A stretch of 64,000 bases of DNA, from assembly GCA_902613185.1 (NCBI GenBank), contig CACMGP010000001.1, positions 310,001 to 374,000 of the forward strand, written 5' to 3'. The notes under the pieces are model-generated. The model saw nothing but the letters and a program-made list of their open reading frames with translations. It had not been told where the DNA came from and did not search any database. Below are positions 9,345 to 19,457 of the stretch, piece by piece. How positions within the stretch are numbered: position 1 is the stretch's first letter; each line of letters begins with the position of its first letter. Made by a program: the position numbers and the translations under genes. Source of the stretch: an uncultured Alphaproteobacteria bacterium (lineage in GTDB: Bacteria > Pseudomonadota > Alphaproteobacteria > HIMB59).

Positions 9345-10521
9345 TTAGTTTATAAAGACTTTTGTCATCTTTTAGATAAATATTTTGCTCTTGAATATAA
9401 ATTTCTAAATTACTTGTAAATTTATTTTTGTAAAAAAAATCTTCTTTTTTATCTTTTAAATTTATTTTACTAATACCCTCTTCTGAGATTAAATAAATAA
9501 TTTCTTGGACATTAAAGATCGAAATTGGTGATTCCTTATTGTGTGAGTAAGAATTTATTATATTTCCATTATTAGATAATATGAGAATTTCATCAAAAGT
9601 CATAAGAATTAAATATCCATCATTTGAGAAAAGGTAACTTAGTATAGTGTCATTTAAATCAAGCTCCCAAAGAATATCTGATGAAACTGGATTGTATAAA
9701 GCAACTTTCCCAGAACGATCTAAAAAATATAAATTTTCATTATGACTAAATGGAGTATCAACTAATTCACTAAATCGGTCTAATGATGTAAGAATATTTA
9801 GATCCTCTAGTATATAATTATTGTAATAATCAAAATTATTTTTATCAAAAGTTAATAGAGTCCCTGCATTAAAGAGAAAATATAGTGTTGTTTTATCCTC
9901 AAAAATATTTGATTTAATTGATATACCTGATTTTAAAATAAAATTATCTTTTTTAGATATTGAGTAGTCATCTAAATTGACATCATAAATATCACCAAAA
10001 ACACTTAATAATACTAAATTATTATCTAAAACAATTGGGGTTGTAGTTGTAAAAATATTATAGTTTGCTAAGGAATATATATTTTGACCATCGATAACAA
10101 ATAATTGAGATTTATTTGTTAATATATGAATATATTCATTGTGTTCAAAGATACTAATTGTTTCTTCATCTTTGTTAAGATTTAATTCATATTCAAATAT
10201 ATTTTGATTGCTTTTATCAATTAATAAAATGGTTTTATCTTTGCTTACAATAATCTTGTCATTTACAAAACTAACTCTGGAGTTTTTATTTACATTGATA
10301 ATTTTTTCTATTTCTAAATTATTAACATTTAAAGATGGATTAATAGCTTTAGGGAAAATTATATCCCCAAATTCAATATCTGAGGTATGATTATCATTTT
10401 TAAAATTTGAAAAAATCTCAGTTACCTCATTTGTTGGAGTATAATCAGGATCTACAGTACCCAAATATTTATTACAAGAGGATAAAGCTAAAAGAAAAAT
10501 GAAAAATTTAATTCTTTTCAT
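9337..10521 (-). CDS. bamB: BamB-like beta-propeller outer-membrane lipoprotein; start at MKRIKFF
   Basis: Lipobox FLLALSSC, repeated propeller blades, conserved yfgM-bamB-der order. Confidence 0.75.
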   Translation of the reverse strand: MKRIKFFIFLLALSSCNKYLGTVDPDYTPTNEVTEIFSNFKNDNHTSDIEFGDIIFPKAINPSLNVNNLEIEKIINVNKNSRVSFVNDKIIVSKDKTILLIDKSNQNIFEYELNLNKDEETISIFEHNEYIHILTNKSQLFVIDGQNIYSLANYNIFTTTTPIVLDNNLVLLSVFGDIYDVNLDDYSISKKDNFILKSGISIKSNIFEDKTTLYFLFNAGTLLTFDKNNFDYYNNYILEDLNILTSLDRFSELVDTPFSHNENLYFLDRSGKVALYNPVSSDILWELDLNDTILSYLFSNDGYLILMTFDEILILSNNGNIINSYSHNKESPISIFNVQEIIYLISEEGISKINLKDKKEDFFYKNKFTSNLEIYIQEQNIYLKDDKSLYKLSE

Positions 10522-10993
10522 TAGATAATCTATCAATAGCTTTGATAAAAAAATTATTTAAATTATCTCTATCTGACTCATTAAATTCAAAATTGTCAGT
10601 GTCCATATTATAAAAATATATTTTAGCAATTTCATTAAAAGTAAAATTATTATCTAATGATAAAGATTTTATCAATTCTTTATCTAAGTCAATTAGGGCT
10701 TTTTTTAATAATATTATATCCTTATCAATTTTGCTATATCGATCTAAATTTTCAATTGAGGTTAATTTCAAATCACTAAAAAATGAAACTTTGGGATTAT
10801 CTAAACTAGACAAATAATATAGTTTTTCATCTAAGTTTGAATTTTGTTCATTATAAAGCTCTGCCAAAAAAATATCGAATAATTTTTCATCATCTTTAGA
10901 GTTATTTTGTAGAATAAAATAAAGAGCAATAACCAATAAAAAAGATACAATTCCAAATAATGATATATTCCTTTTAGTAATTAATTTTTCCAT
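10508..10993 (-). CDS. YfgM-like membrane-anchored protein (tetratricopeptide-like)
   Basis: N-terminal cytoplasmic tail plus single TM helix (ISLFGIVSFLLVIALYFIL), upstream of bamB. Confidence 0.55.
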   Translation of the reverse strand: MEKLITKRNISLFGIVSFLLVIALYFILQNNSKDDEKLFDIFLAELYNEQNSNLDEKLYYLSSLDNPKVSFFSDLKLTSIENLDRYSKIDKDIILLKKALIDLDKELIKSLSLDNNFTFNEIAKIYFYNMDTDNFEFNESDRDNLNNFFIKAIDRLSNEKN

Positions 10994-11529
10994 TTTATTG
11001 AGCAGCCCATACTTGGATATTGTTGGCTTGAACAATATCCTTTAGCGATTATTTCTTCAACAGCAGAATAGAGCTCTGGTTTGCCCATAGAGGGATCTTT
11101 ACCATTGGAGTCTAACCTGCCTCTATACTTAAGTTTTTTATTATTATTGAAATAATAGAACTCAGGAGTGCATTGAGCATCAAATGTTTTGGCTATTGAT
11201 TGCGTAGTATCAACAATATATTCGAATTCAAATTTAGCTCTTGATACTTGTTCTAAAAGAAATTTGTTGTGGTCTTCTTCATATGAATTTTGATCGTTTG
11301 ACATAAAAGCAATAGAATTAACATTTAAAACTTTGAGTCTTTGGGATTCAGTAGCAATCTTAGTTTCTATAGATCTAACATAAGGACAATGATTACAAAT
11401 AAACATTACTAAAAGACCATTGGTGTCAAAAGAATCATAAAAAGACCCTTTTTCACCTTTTAAGTTAATAAATTGAAAATTAGTAGGATGCCAATCAAAA
11501 TTACAGCTTGAAGAATTTAAAAGTACCAT
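10981..11529 (-). CDS. Thioredoxin-like/redoxin family protein
   Basis: VMFICNHCPYVRSIE CxxC redox motif in a peroxiredoxin-like fold. Confidence 0.8.
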   Translation of the reverse strand: MVLLNSSSCNFDWHPTNFQFINLKGEKGSFYDSFDTNGLLVMFICNHCPYVRSIETKIATESQRLKVLNVNSIAFMSNDQNSYEEDHNKFLLEQVSRAKFEFEYIVDTTQSIAKTFDAQCTPEFYYFNNNKKLKYRGRLDSNGKDPSMGKPELYSAVEEIIAKGYCSSQQYPSMGCSIKWKN

Positions 11530-11544
11530 TTAACATAATATATA

Positions 11545-11871
11545 TTGAAAATTCTAAACATAAATAAAAATTATATCGACACAATCCCAAAAAAAACATT
11601 CCAATATATTCTTAATACTTACTCTTATGGTTTATCAAAAAATATATGGAGAAATTATTCAATCCAAACTCAGGACTCAAATTACAAAAAGACAAAAATT
11701 ACTTTTTACAAATCAAATTTTTTTTTTCCAATTATTAAAATTATTTACTCTAAAAAATTCGATAAAGAAATTTTTGAAGTTACATACAAGGATAAAAAGA
11801 AAAATTTTTCTACTCTGAAGTCATTGAATATATGGTTAAAAAATTATTTTTTTAACAAACCTAAGATATAA
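11545..11871 (+). CDS. DUF2794-like small protein
   Basis: FQYILNTYSYGLSKNIWRNYSI...FYKS...IIKI resembles the alphaproteobacterial DUF2794 pattern (LNEILNLYGRMVAAGEWRDYAI...); TTG start. Confidence 0.55.
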   Translation: MKILNINKNYIDTIPKKTFQYILNTYSYGLSKNIWRNYSIQTQDSNYKKTKITFYKSNFFFPIIKIIYSKKFDKEIFEVTYKDKKKNFSTLKSLNIWLKNYFFNKPKI

Positions 11872-12443
11872 ATTTCTTTAGATTTTTTATCTGATGCAGC
11901 TGGTTTAATATATTGTGTTTTATCAAAATAATTTTTAACAAACTTAAATAACTTTTCTGTATCCTCTCCTTGAAAGTTTTTTACTAAAAAATTACCACCT
12001 TTGTTTAAATATTTATCAATAAATTTTGCTGAAAGCATACTCAAATCATAACTGTTAGTTTGATCTAAAAATTGGTTTCCACTGGTGTTTGGTGCTATAT
12101 CTGATATTATCGAGTCAAAAGTGTATTTATTTAATGTAAATATTTCATCAATTAATTGATACTGATTTAAGTCCATCATATAAAATTTGAATTTGCCCTC
12201 AATCTGCTTAACAGTTGGGAGTATATCAATACCTACTATTTTGTTTTTTGGGTTTTTATTCAAAATATATTGTGTCCAGCCGCCTGGTGAACATCCAACA
12301 TCTAAAATTTTTTTATCGTTTTTGAATAAATTGTGTTTTTTATCTATTTCTTCTAATTTGTAATAAGCTCTAGAAATAATGTCATTTTTCTTTGCTTTTA
12401 TATAATATGGGTCTTTTTTTCTAGTTTTATACCACTGTTTCAT
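11844..12443 (-). CDS. rlmE: 23S rRNA (uridine 2'-O) methyltransferase RlmE
   Basis: SRAYYKLEEIDKK, DVGCSPGGWTQ, SDIAPNTSG, LVKNFQG. Confidence 0.93.
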   Translation of the reverse strand: MKQWYKTRKKDPYYIKAKKNDIISRAYYKLEEIDKKHNLFKNDKKILDVGCSPGGWTQYILNKNPKNKIVGIDILPTVKQIEGKFKFYMMDLNQYQLIDEIFTLNKYTFDSIISDIAPNTSGNQFLDQTNSYDLSMLSAKFIDKYLNKGGNFLVKNFQGEDTEKLFKFVKNYFDKTQYIKPAASDKKSKEIYILGLLKK

Positions 12444-12507
12444 TTAATTTTGCTCATAATCTGATATGTATTCGTTTACATATATTCTAGTAGGTTTAAA
12501 CACATCC

Positions 12508-13413
12508 ATGTTACCCACCATAAAAAAAATAATAATTGTATCAACCATTACATTTATAAACTCATTATGTTACTCATCAGAATGGGGAAGCAAAGAAGAA
12601 ACAGATGAAAAATTATTTTCAGTTGAGGTCATAGAATCCTCTGCTCAAACGATAAAAGATAGTATTGTTTTTAGCTCAACTACTGAAGCTTTTAGGAGAA
12701 TTGAAGTTAAGAGTGAAGTGATGACTACAATAGAAAAAGTGTTGGTCAAAGCGGGTTCTAAAATAAAAAAAGGTCAGCATATAATTGAATTAGACGACTA
12801 TAAAACAAACGCTGATTTATATAAATTAAATTTATTATCTCAAAGTGAATTTGACAAATATGCTCTTTTCGCACCTTTTGGTGGAATACTTTTAGACGGT
12901 CATAAGATTGCTGGAGAGCTTGTGATGCCTGGCGAAAAAGTTTATGAAATTATCGATTTAAGCTCATTAAAAATATTTGGTTATATTAACGAAAATGAAA
13001 TTCTAGATGTATCCTTAGAAAATAAAGTTGAGGTTACAATACTTAATGAAAAAGTTAATGGCACAATTGACTATATCTCTCCTATTTCGGATCCGGAGAC
13101 TAAAACTTTTGAAATTATTGTTAAAGTTGAAAATATAGATCTTAGGTATAAAGATGGGTTATCATCAATAATTTCTATAATTAAAGGAAATGTTTTTGCG
13201 CATAAAATTTCTCCCTCAATTTTAGCTTTGGGAGACTCAGGAGAGCTGGGTGTAAAAGTCATAGGATCTGATAACACCGTACAATTTAAAAAAATTAACG
13301 TTATAGAGGATACCTCTGATTACATGTTGGTCTCTGGCTTGAGTCAAAAAGAAAAAATTATAATTGTTGGACAGCAATACGTTTCTGCGGGAGAAAAAGT
13401 TAATTTTAATTAA
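12508..13413 (+). CDS. RND efflux periplasmic adaptor (membrane fusion protein) with very short hairpin; likely start at MLPTIKK
   Basis: Two lipoyl half motifs (VLVKAGSKIKKGQHIIELDD; LFAPFGGILLDGHKIAGELVMPGEKVYEI), beta-barrel region, located before an RND permease. Confidence 0.85.
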   Translation: MLPTIKKIIIVSTITFINSLCYSSEWGSKEETDEKLFSVEVIESSAQTIKDSIVFSSTTEAFRRIEVKSEVMTTIEKVLVKAGSKIKKGQHIIELDDYKTNADLYKLNLLSQSEFDKYALFAPFGGILLDGHKIAGELVMPGEKVYEIIDLSSLKIFGYINENEILDVSLENKVEVTILNEKVNGTIDYISPISDPETKTFEIIVKVENIDLRYKDGLSSIISIIKGNVFAHKISPSILALGDSGELGVKVIGSDNTVQFKKINVIEDTSDYMLVSGLSQKEKIIIVGQQYVSAGEKVNFN

Positions 13414-13415
13414 TC

Positions 13416-16400
13416 ATGAGCTTAGTTAACTTAGCAAGTCAATACTACAGAACTACAATTTCTATTTTTTTATTTGTTATTGTTAGTGGATCACTTGTAT
13501 TTAATAATATTCCTAAAGAGTCATCGCCAGATGTAAGTTTGCCTTATATATATGTATCTCTTGGTTTAACAGGAATATCCCCGGAGGACTCTGAAAAACT
13601 TTTAATAAAACCTATTGAAGATGAAGTTTCAAATATCGAAGGAAAAAAAGAAATGACTAGCACCTCTTATCAAGGTGGTGGAAATGTTTTATTAGAATTT
13701 GATGCTGGGTTTGATCCTGATCAAGCACTTTTAGACACTAGAGAACAAGTTGATAGAGCAAAATCAGATTTACCAGATGATGCAGATGAACCCAAAGTAA
13801 GTGAGGTAAATATAAGTTTATTTCCTATTTTAGTAGTATCTATAAGTGGCGACATATCAGAATTTTTACTAAAGAAAATTTCAAACGACCTTAAAGACAA
13901 AATACAATCTTTACCAAATGTTTTAGAAGTAAATATTGGTGGTGAAAGAGAAGAGCAATTAGATATTGTTATTGATCAGAATAAAATTGAAGCATATGGA
14001 TTAAACTTAAATGAAATATTAAACTTTGTAAGATCTAATAACCAAATAGTTTCTGCTGGAAATCTTGATACAGGAGATGGAAGGTTTGTAATTAAAATTC
14101 CTGGTTTATATGAAAGCCTAAATGATGTTTTTAATACACCTATAAAGGTAAATGATAAAAAAACAATAAAATTTAAAGATATTGCTCAACTTAAAAGAAC
14201 TTTTAAAGATCCAGAAAAATTTGCTCGATTAAATAATAAATCTGCATTCACTCTAGAAATATCTAAAAGAATTGGAGCAAACATTGTAGAGACTGTTGAT
14301 CAAGTAAAACAGTTGATAAAGGAAGAACAAAAAATTCTTCCTTCAAAAGTTAACATAACCTTTTCTGGTGATGAGTCTGTAAATATCAAAAGTATGTTAG
14401 GAGATCTTCAGAACAATGTAATTTTTTCAATAATTCTTGTAATGAGTGTCGTTGTTATCTTTCTTGGTATGAGGTCTAGTTTATTGGTAGGTTTAGCAGT
14501 ACCGGGTTCTTTTTTATCATCTATTTTAATTCTTTATTCACTAGGTTTCACGATCAATATGGTTGTTTTATTTGGATTAATTCTCTCAGTAGGGCTACTT
14601 GTTGATGGTGCTGTTGTTGTAGTTGAATATGCCCAAAGAAAAATACAAGAGGGTATGGGGCTAGCAGAATCATATATAAAAGCTGCTTCAAGAATGTCAC
14701 TACCGATCATGGCTTCAACTTTTACTACTATAGCAGCATTTATTCCTCTGTTATTCTGGCCAGGCACAACTGGTGGTTTTATGAAATATATACCTATAAC
14801 TGTAATATCTGTTTTAGGTTCTAGTTTAGCAATGGCATTAATAGTGATTCCTATAATTGGAACTCAGGCCTATAAAATTAAAAATCTTTTTTTCTTCTTT
14901 ATTATACCTTTAATTTTATTTGGTATTGTTAATTTTGTTGCATTTAATTTTTTATCTGAACTAAAATTTGATAACTACATAAATATGGGTGCAAAAGCCA
15001 TAACAACAATTTCAATTGGTATCATTTTGTTTTTTATTTTTAGGTATATAAAAAATAAAGGTTTTTTTCAGAAAATGATTATCCCAAGAATAAATGCTGA
15101 TGATGACGAAGACTTAACTGATTTAAAAAAAGTAGGTTATTTTACTAAAATTTACCTTTTAATTTTAAGGCTTTGTATAAATAATCCTGTTAAAATAGTC
15201 TTTCTATCTTTTATATTGTTAGTTGGCATCTATGGCGCATATGGAAAGTTTGGTAAGGGAGTTACTTTTTTTCCTTCAGTTGAAGCAGAAAATACTAAAG
15301 TAATTATTTATGCTACAGGCAATCTCTCAGTTTTAGAAAAAGATAGACTTGTAGCAAAAGTTGAGTCACAAGTATTAAACTTACAACAAAAAAATAATGA
15401 ATTTGAATCTGTTTATACAACATCGGGAAATGTTGAAAATAGACAAGAAAGCTCACCAGATATAATAGGATTTATTGATATAGAATTTAAAGATTGGGAT
15501 AATAGAAGAAAAGCAGACACAATAATTTCTGAAATAAGAAAAGAAACTTCTGTTATTCCTGGAATTAAAGTTGAAACAAGGACTTTAAGAGCAGGACCTC
15601 CTAGGGGCAAGCCCATCGAAATTAATTTAACTTCGTCTGATCCCAAAATTACAGTTCAAGAACTTAAGAAAATTGAGAAATATCTATCAACTATATCAGG
15701 ATTAAAAGATTTAGAAACATCTCTGCCCTCTCCCAGTATCGAATATGAGCTTTATGTTGATAGAGAAGAGGCAGCAAAATATGGTGCTAGTATTTCAATA
15801 ATTGGTAATACTATAAAACTTCTAACCAGTGGATTAAAATTGAGTGAATTTAGACCCGATGATAGTGATGAATCTATTCCTATATATCTCCGATTACCAA
15901 AAGAACAGAGAACGATTGATCAATTAGATAATATCAAAATACCAACATCTTCTGGCTATGTACCAATTTCAAATTTTACCAAAATTGAAACCAATCAGGA
16001 GACAGGAAATTTGACCAGAGTAGAACAGAATAGAATTGAAACAATTAAATCAGATGTATCTAGATTCTATCAAACTGATGCTTATGTCAGACTTATTAAA
16101 CATTGGCTTGGAATTGAAAAATTCAATATTCCAAATAACTTTGGTTTAGATATTCCTGAATTTAATTCAGCAAATATTGATCCTAGAGTAAAAATAGAAT
16201 TTAAGGGAGAGGATGAAAGTCAGCAGAAGTCTAAGGCTTTTCTTCAAAAAGCTTTTTTAATAGCTGTATTTTTAATGGGTTTAATTCTTTTGACCCAATT
16301 TAATAGTTTTAGTAGCACCTTGTTAATTCTATTTGCTGTAATTATGTCAACGGTTGGCGTTGTTTTAGGGCTATTAATTACGAAACAACCATTTGGAATT

Positions 16401-16808
16401 GTCATGAGCGGTATAGGTGTCATCTCTTTAGCAGGCATAGTTGTAAACAACAATATAGTTTTAATTGATACCTTTGATAGATTAATAAGAAAGACAAATG
16501 ATGCCAGAGAAGCCATTTTAATGACAGGGGCACAAAGATTGAGACCTGTTTTATTGACAACAACTACTACAGTACTTGGTTTGCTTCCCATGGCTTTAAA
16601 ACTAAATATTGATTTTGTAAACTTTGAATATAGCTATAACTCCCCTGACACTCAGTGGTGGGTAGATTTATCGAGGGCAATTGTTTTTGGATTACTTTTT
16701 TCTACTCTATTGACTTTACTTGTAACCCCATCAGCTTTGATGCTTAAATCAAAATACTTAACTAACTCCTCTAAAAAATTTAATAAAGTAGGTAAACAAA
16801 CTCAATAA
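13416..16808 (+). CDS. RND efflux transporter permease (HAE1-like)
   Basis: 1130 aa, 12-TM AcrB-like, GLLVDGAVVVVEYAQRK TM4 motif, GVISLAGIVVNNNIVLIDTFD. Confidence 0.93.
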   Translation: MSLVNLASQYYRTTISIFLFVIVSGSLVFNNIPKESSPDVSLPYIYVSLGLTGISPEDSEKLLIKPIEDEVSNIEGKKEMTSTSYQGGGNVLLEFDAGFDPDQALLDTREQVDRAKSDLPDDADEPKVSEVNISLFPILVVSISGDISEFLLKKISNDLKDKIQSLPNVLEVNIGGEREEQLDIVIDQNKIEAYGLNLNEILNFVRSNNQIVSAGNLDTGDGRFVIKIPGLYESLNDVFNTPIKVNDKKTIKFKDIAQLKRTFKDPEKFARLNNKSAFTLEISKRIGANIVETVDQVKQLIKEEQKILPSKVNITFSGDESVNIKSMLGDLQNNVIFSIILVMSVVVIFLGMRSSLLVGLAVPGSFLSSILILYSLGFTINMVVLFGLILSVGLLVDGAVVVVEYAQRKIQEGMGLAESYIKAASRMSLPIMASTFTTIAAFIPLLFWPGTTGGFMKYIPITVISVLGSSLAMALIVIPIIGTQAYKIKNLFFFFIIPLILFGIVNFVAFNFLSELKFDNYINMGAKAITTISIGIILFFIFRYIKNKGFFQKMIIPRINADDDEDLTDLKKVGYFTKIYLLILRLCINNPVKIVFLSFILLVGIYGAYGKFGKGVTFFPSVEAENTKVIIYATGNLSVLEKDRLVAKVESQVLNLQQKNNEFESVYTTSGNVENRQESSPDIIGFIDIEFKDWDNRRKADTIISEIRKETSVIPGIKVETRTLRAGPPRGKPIEINLTSSDPKITVQELKKIEKYLSTISGLKDLETSLPSPSIEYELYVDREEAAKYGASISIIGNTIKLLTSGLKLSEFRPDDSDESIPIYLRLPKEQRTIDQLDNIKIPTSSGYVPISNFTKIETNQETGNLTRVEQNRIETIKSDVSRFYQTDAYVRLIKHWLGIEKFNIPNNFGLDIPEFNSANIDPRVKIEFKGEDESQQKSKAFLQKAFLIAVFLMGLILLTQFNSFSSTLLILFAVIMSTVGVVLGLLITKQPFGIVMSGIGVISLAGIVVNNNIVLIDTFDRLIRKTNDAREAILMTGAQRLRPVLLTTTTTVLGLLPMALKLNIDFVNFEYSYNSPDTQWWVDLSRAIVFGLLFSTLLTLLVTPSALMLKSKYLTNSSKKFNKVGKQTQ

Positions 16809-17480
16809 AGAGAATAATAAATAACTAATAGCAACTAAAAGAGTTGTTTGCCAAAAATAACTTATTAAAAATATTAAAACAATAACCGCAAAAATAATCA
16901 TAAGTCTAAAATATAGAGTTTTTACTTTTAGAGTTTTTACTGAGGGAGTAGGAACTCTACTGATCATCATAGTGCCCGCAAATATAATTAAAAAGGCACT
17001 TATAGTGGGATAGTTTATAGTAAATTGTATTTGTTCAATAAAATTTAGATAAAGCGGTATCATTATAATACCTGCGGCAGCTGGTGAGGGTATGCCATAA
17101 AATACTTTGCTTTGCTCTCTCATATTTTCAATATTGAAACGAGCAAGTCTAAGGGCTGCACAAATAATATAAAAAAGACTTATAACCCAACCAATTCTTC
17201 CAAGCTCATTAGTGAAACTTAAGTTTATAAGTAAAGATGGGGCTAATCCAAAACTAATAAAATCTGATAAAGAGTCTAATTCAGCTCCAAATTGGGATGA
17301 TTTTTTTAATTTTCTAGCCATCCATCCATCAAAGAAATCGAAGAAGGCTGCTAGCATTATCATGAGTACAGCAATTTTAAAATTACTTTGAATTGAGAAC
17401 TTTATTGAGGAGATACCTGAAATAAGTGCCATTAATGTAATTAAGTTAGGTATAAATTTAGTGAGCGGATGTTCGGTCAT
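16758..17480 (-). CDS. pssA: CDP-diacylglycerol--serine O-phosphatidyltransferase
   Basis: CDP-alcohol phosphatidyltransferase motif FDFFDGWMARKLKKSSQFGAELDSLSDFISFG; pairs with psd. Confidence 0.92.
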   Translation of the reverse strand: MTEHPLTKFIPNLITLMALISGISSIKFSIQSNFKIAVLMIMLAAFFDFFDGWMARKLKKSSQFGAELDSLSDFISFGLAPSLLINLSFTNELGRIGWVISLFYIICAALRLARFNIENMREQSKVFYGIPSPAAAGIIMIPLYLNFIEQIQFTINYPTISAFLIIFAGTMMISRVPTPSVKTLKVKTLYFRLMIIFAVIVLIFLISYFWQTTLLVAISYLLFSLLSLFTYFIKFFRGVS

Positions 17481-17488
17481 CTAGATGT

Positions 17489-18151
17489 CTAGATCTTTTT
17501 ATATTCTCTAGACTGAATATTTTTGTTACTTTTAAAATCTCTAGCAATGATGGTTTCACCACCTATACATTGCTGACCAGTGCTTACCATTAAATTGTAG
17601 GAGTTGGGAAATTCTATATCTACTCTACTTCCAAACTTGATAATTCCATATCTATCACCTTGGTTTACTCTCTCATTAGTTTTGAGATAACAAATTATTC
17701 TTCTAGCAATTAAACCAGCTATTTGTGTTATGTATATAATGTTAGATCCGGACTTAAGGGTTAATCTTAATCTTTCATTATCTTCACTTGCTTTGTCTAA
17801 ATTAGCATTAATGAATTTACCCTCAATATAATCAATTTTTGTAATTTGACCTGAAATTGGCAATCTTTGGATATGTACATTAAATACGCTCAAAAAAATT
17901 GAAACTTTGGTATAACTTTTTTTTCCCTCTTTATACTCACTAATATTTGTAATTAATCCATCTGCTGGACTTAATAAAATATCATCACCTAATGGAACAA
18001 CTCTTTCAGGGTCTCTAAAAAAATAAAATGTAAAAATTAATAATATTAAAAAAATTAAAAATAGAGGTTTATATATAAAATAAAAAAAAATTACTAATAA
18101 GAATAATATTATAAGCGCAGCAGAAATTTCTTTGTGGAACTTGAAATACAT
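17489..18151 (-). CDS. psd: Phosphatidylserine decarboxylase (short proenzyme type)
   Basis: FGSRVDIEFP pyruvoyl cleavage motif, SIFLSVFNVHIQRLPISG. Confidence 0.9.
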   Translation of the reverse strand: MYFKFHKEISAALIILFLLVIFFYFIYKPLFLIFLILLIFTFYFFRDPERVVPLGDDILLSPADGLITNISEYKEGKKSYTKVSIFLSVFNVHIQRLPISGQITKIDYIEGKFINANLDKASEDNERLRLTLKSGSNIIYITQIAGLIARRIICYLKTNERVNQGDRYGIIKFGSRVDIEFPNSYNLMVSTGQQCIGGETIIARDFKSNKNIQSREYKKI

Positions 18152-18245
18152 AAGATGGAATTATTATCTGAATTGTATAATTTGATCAATAAAATAGATA
18201 TTTTTTATTAATTTAATCTGTTATACAGTCAATATCTCTATATAA

Positions 18246-19457
18246 ATGGCAAAAATTTCAGTAAAAAATCCTGTGGTCGAATTAGATGGTGATGAAATGA
18301 CAAGGATTATATGGGATTTTATTAAACAAAAGCTCATTCTTCCATATCTTGATATAGATCTCAAATATTACGACTTATCTGTGCAAAATAGAGATCAAAC
18401 AAATGATGAAATTACAGTTGAGGCTGCAAAAGCAATTAAAAAATTTGGGGTTGGTATAAAATGTGCAACGATAACTCCTGACGATAATAGAGTGTTGGAA
18501 TTTAGACTAAAAAAAATGTGGCGTTCTCCAAATGGTACTATAAGAAATATTTTAGATGGAACTGTTTTTAGACAACCAATTATATGTAAAAATATTCCAA
18601 GAATTGTAAGAACATGGGATGCCCCTATTGTTGTTGGTAGGCATGCGTTTGGTGACCAATATAAAGCTACAGAAATGAAGATCGACAAACCAGGAAAACT
18701 TTTTATGAAATATGTTGATGAAGAGGGAAAAATAGAAGAAAAAGAAGTTTTTCAATTTCAAAATCAGGGTGTTGCCCTCTCTATGTATAATGTAGATGAG
18801 TCAATAAGAGGTTTTGCAAGAGCTTGTTTTAATTATGGATTAAAATTAAAATGGCCTGTGTATCTTTCAACAAAAGATACTATTTTAAAAAAATATGATG
18901 GTAGATTTAAAGAAATATTTAATGAAATTTTTCAGAAAGAATTTAAAACTGATTTTGAAAATAAACAAATAGTCTATGAACACCGTCTTATTGATGATTT
19001 GGTTGCGTCTTCAATGAAATGGTCAGGTAACTTTATTTGGGCATGCAAGAATTATGACGGAGATGTTCAGTCAGATGCAGTTGCACAAGGGTTTGGTTCT
19101 TTAGGTATGATGTCTAGTGTTTTAATGACACCTGATGGCAAAACAATTGAAGCTGAGGCTGCTCACGGAACGGTAACTAGACATTATAGACTACATCAAA
19201 AGGGGGAAAAAACTTCAACAAATCCTATAGCATCAATATTTGCTTGGACAAAAGGTTTAAACTTTAGAGGTGAGTTTGATGGAAATGATGAACTTATTAA
19301 GTTTTCTAGGGCGCTTGAAGAAACCTGTGTTGAAACTGTGGAGTCTGGTCAAATGACTAAGGACTTAGCAATACTTATAGACAAAAATTCGCCTTGGATG
19401 AACACTGAAGATTTTTTAAATTGTCTTGATAAAAATCTTCAAGCTAAATTAAGTTAA
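18246..19457 (+). CDS. icd: NADP-dependent isocitrate dehydrogenase
   Basis: [17 protein letters not shown]..., [35 protein letters not shown]. Confidence 0.96.
   Translation: MAKISVKNPVVELDGDEMTRIIWDFIKQKLILPYLDIDLKYYDLSVQNRDQTNDEITVEAAKAIKKFGVGIKCATITPDDNRVLEFRLKKMWRSPNGTIRNILDGTVFRQPIICKNIPRIVRTWDAPIVVGRHAFGDQYKATEMKIDKPGKLFMKYVDEEGKIEEKEVFQFQNQGVALSMYNVDESIRGFARACFNYGLKLKWPVYLSTKDTILKKYDGRFKEIFNEIFQKEFKTDFENKQIVYEHRLIDDLVASSMKWSGNFIWACKNYDGDVQSDAVAQGFGSLGMMSSVLMTPDGKTIEAEAAHGTVTRHYRLHQKGEKTSTNPIASIFAWTKGLNFRGEFDGNDELIKFSRALEETCVETVESGQMTKDLAILIDKNSPWMNTEDFLNCLDKNLQAKLS

Noticed and set aside
11627-11818. 63-aa plus-strand ORF within the DUF2794-like gene
   Set aside because: Alternate frame of a gene with a recognisable family pattern; low-complexity Lys/Phe/Leu.
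14534-14767. 77-aa antisense ORF, and similar antisense ORFs at 3414-3659, 18395-18688, 46201-46530, 57420-57716 and 58241-58519
   Set aside because: Each is fully antisense to a well-supported conserved gene and shows no independent motif or start context.
16244-16591. 115-aa minus-strand ORF
   Set aside because: Antisense to conserved RND permease TM region; shadow ORF of a hydrophobic repeat-like coding sequence.
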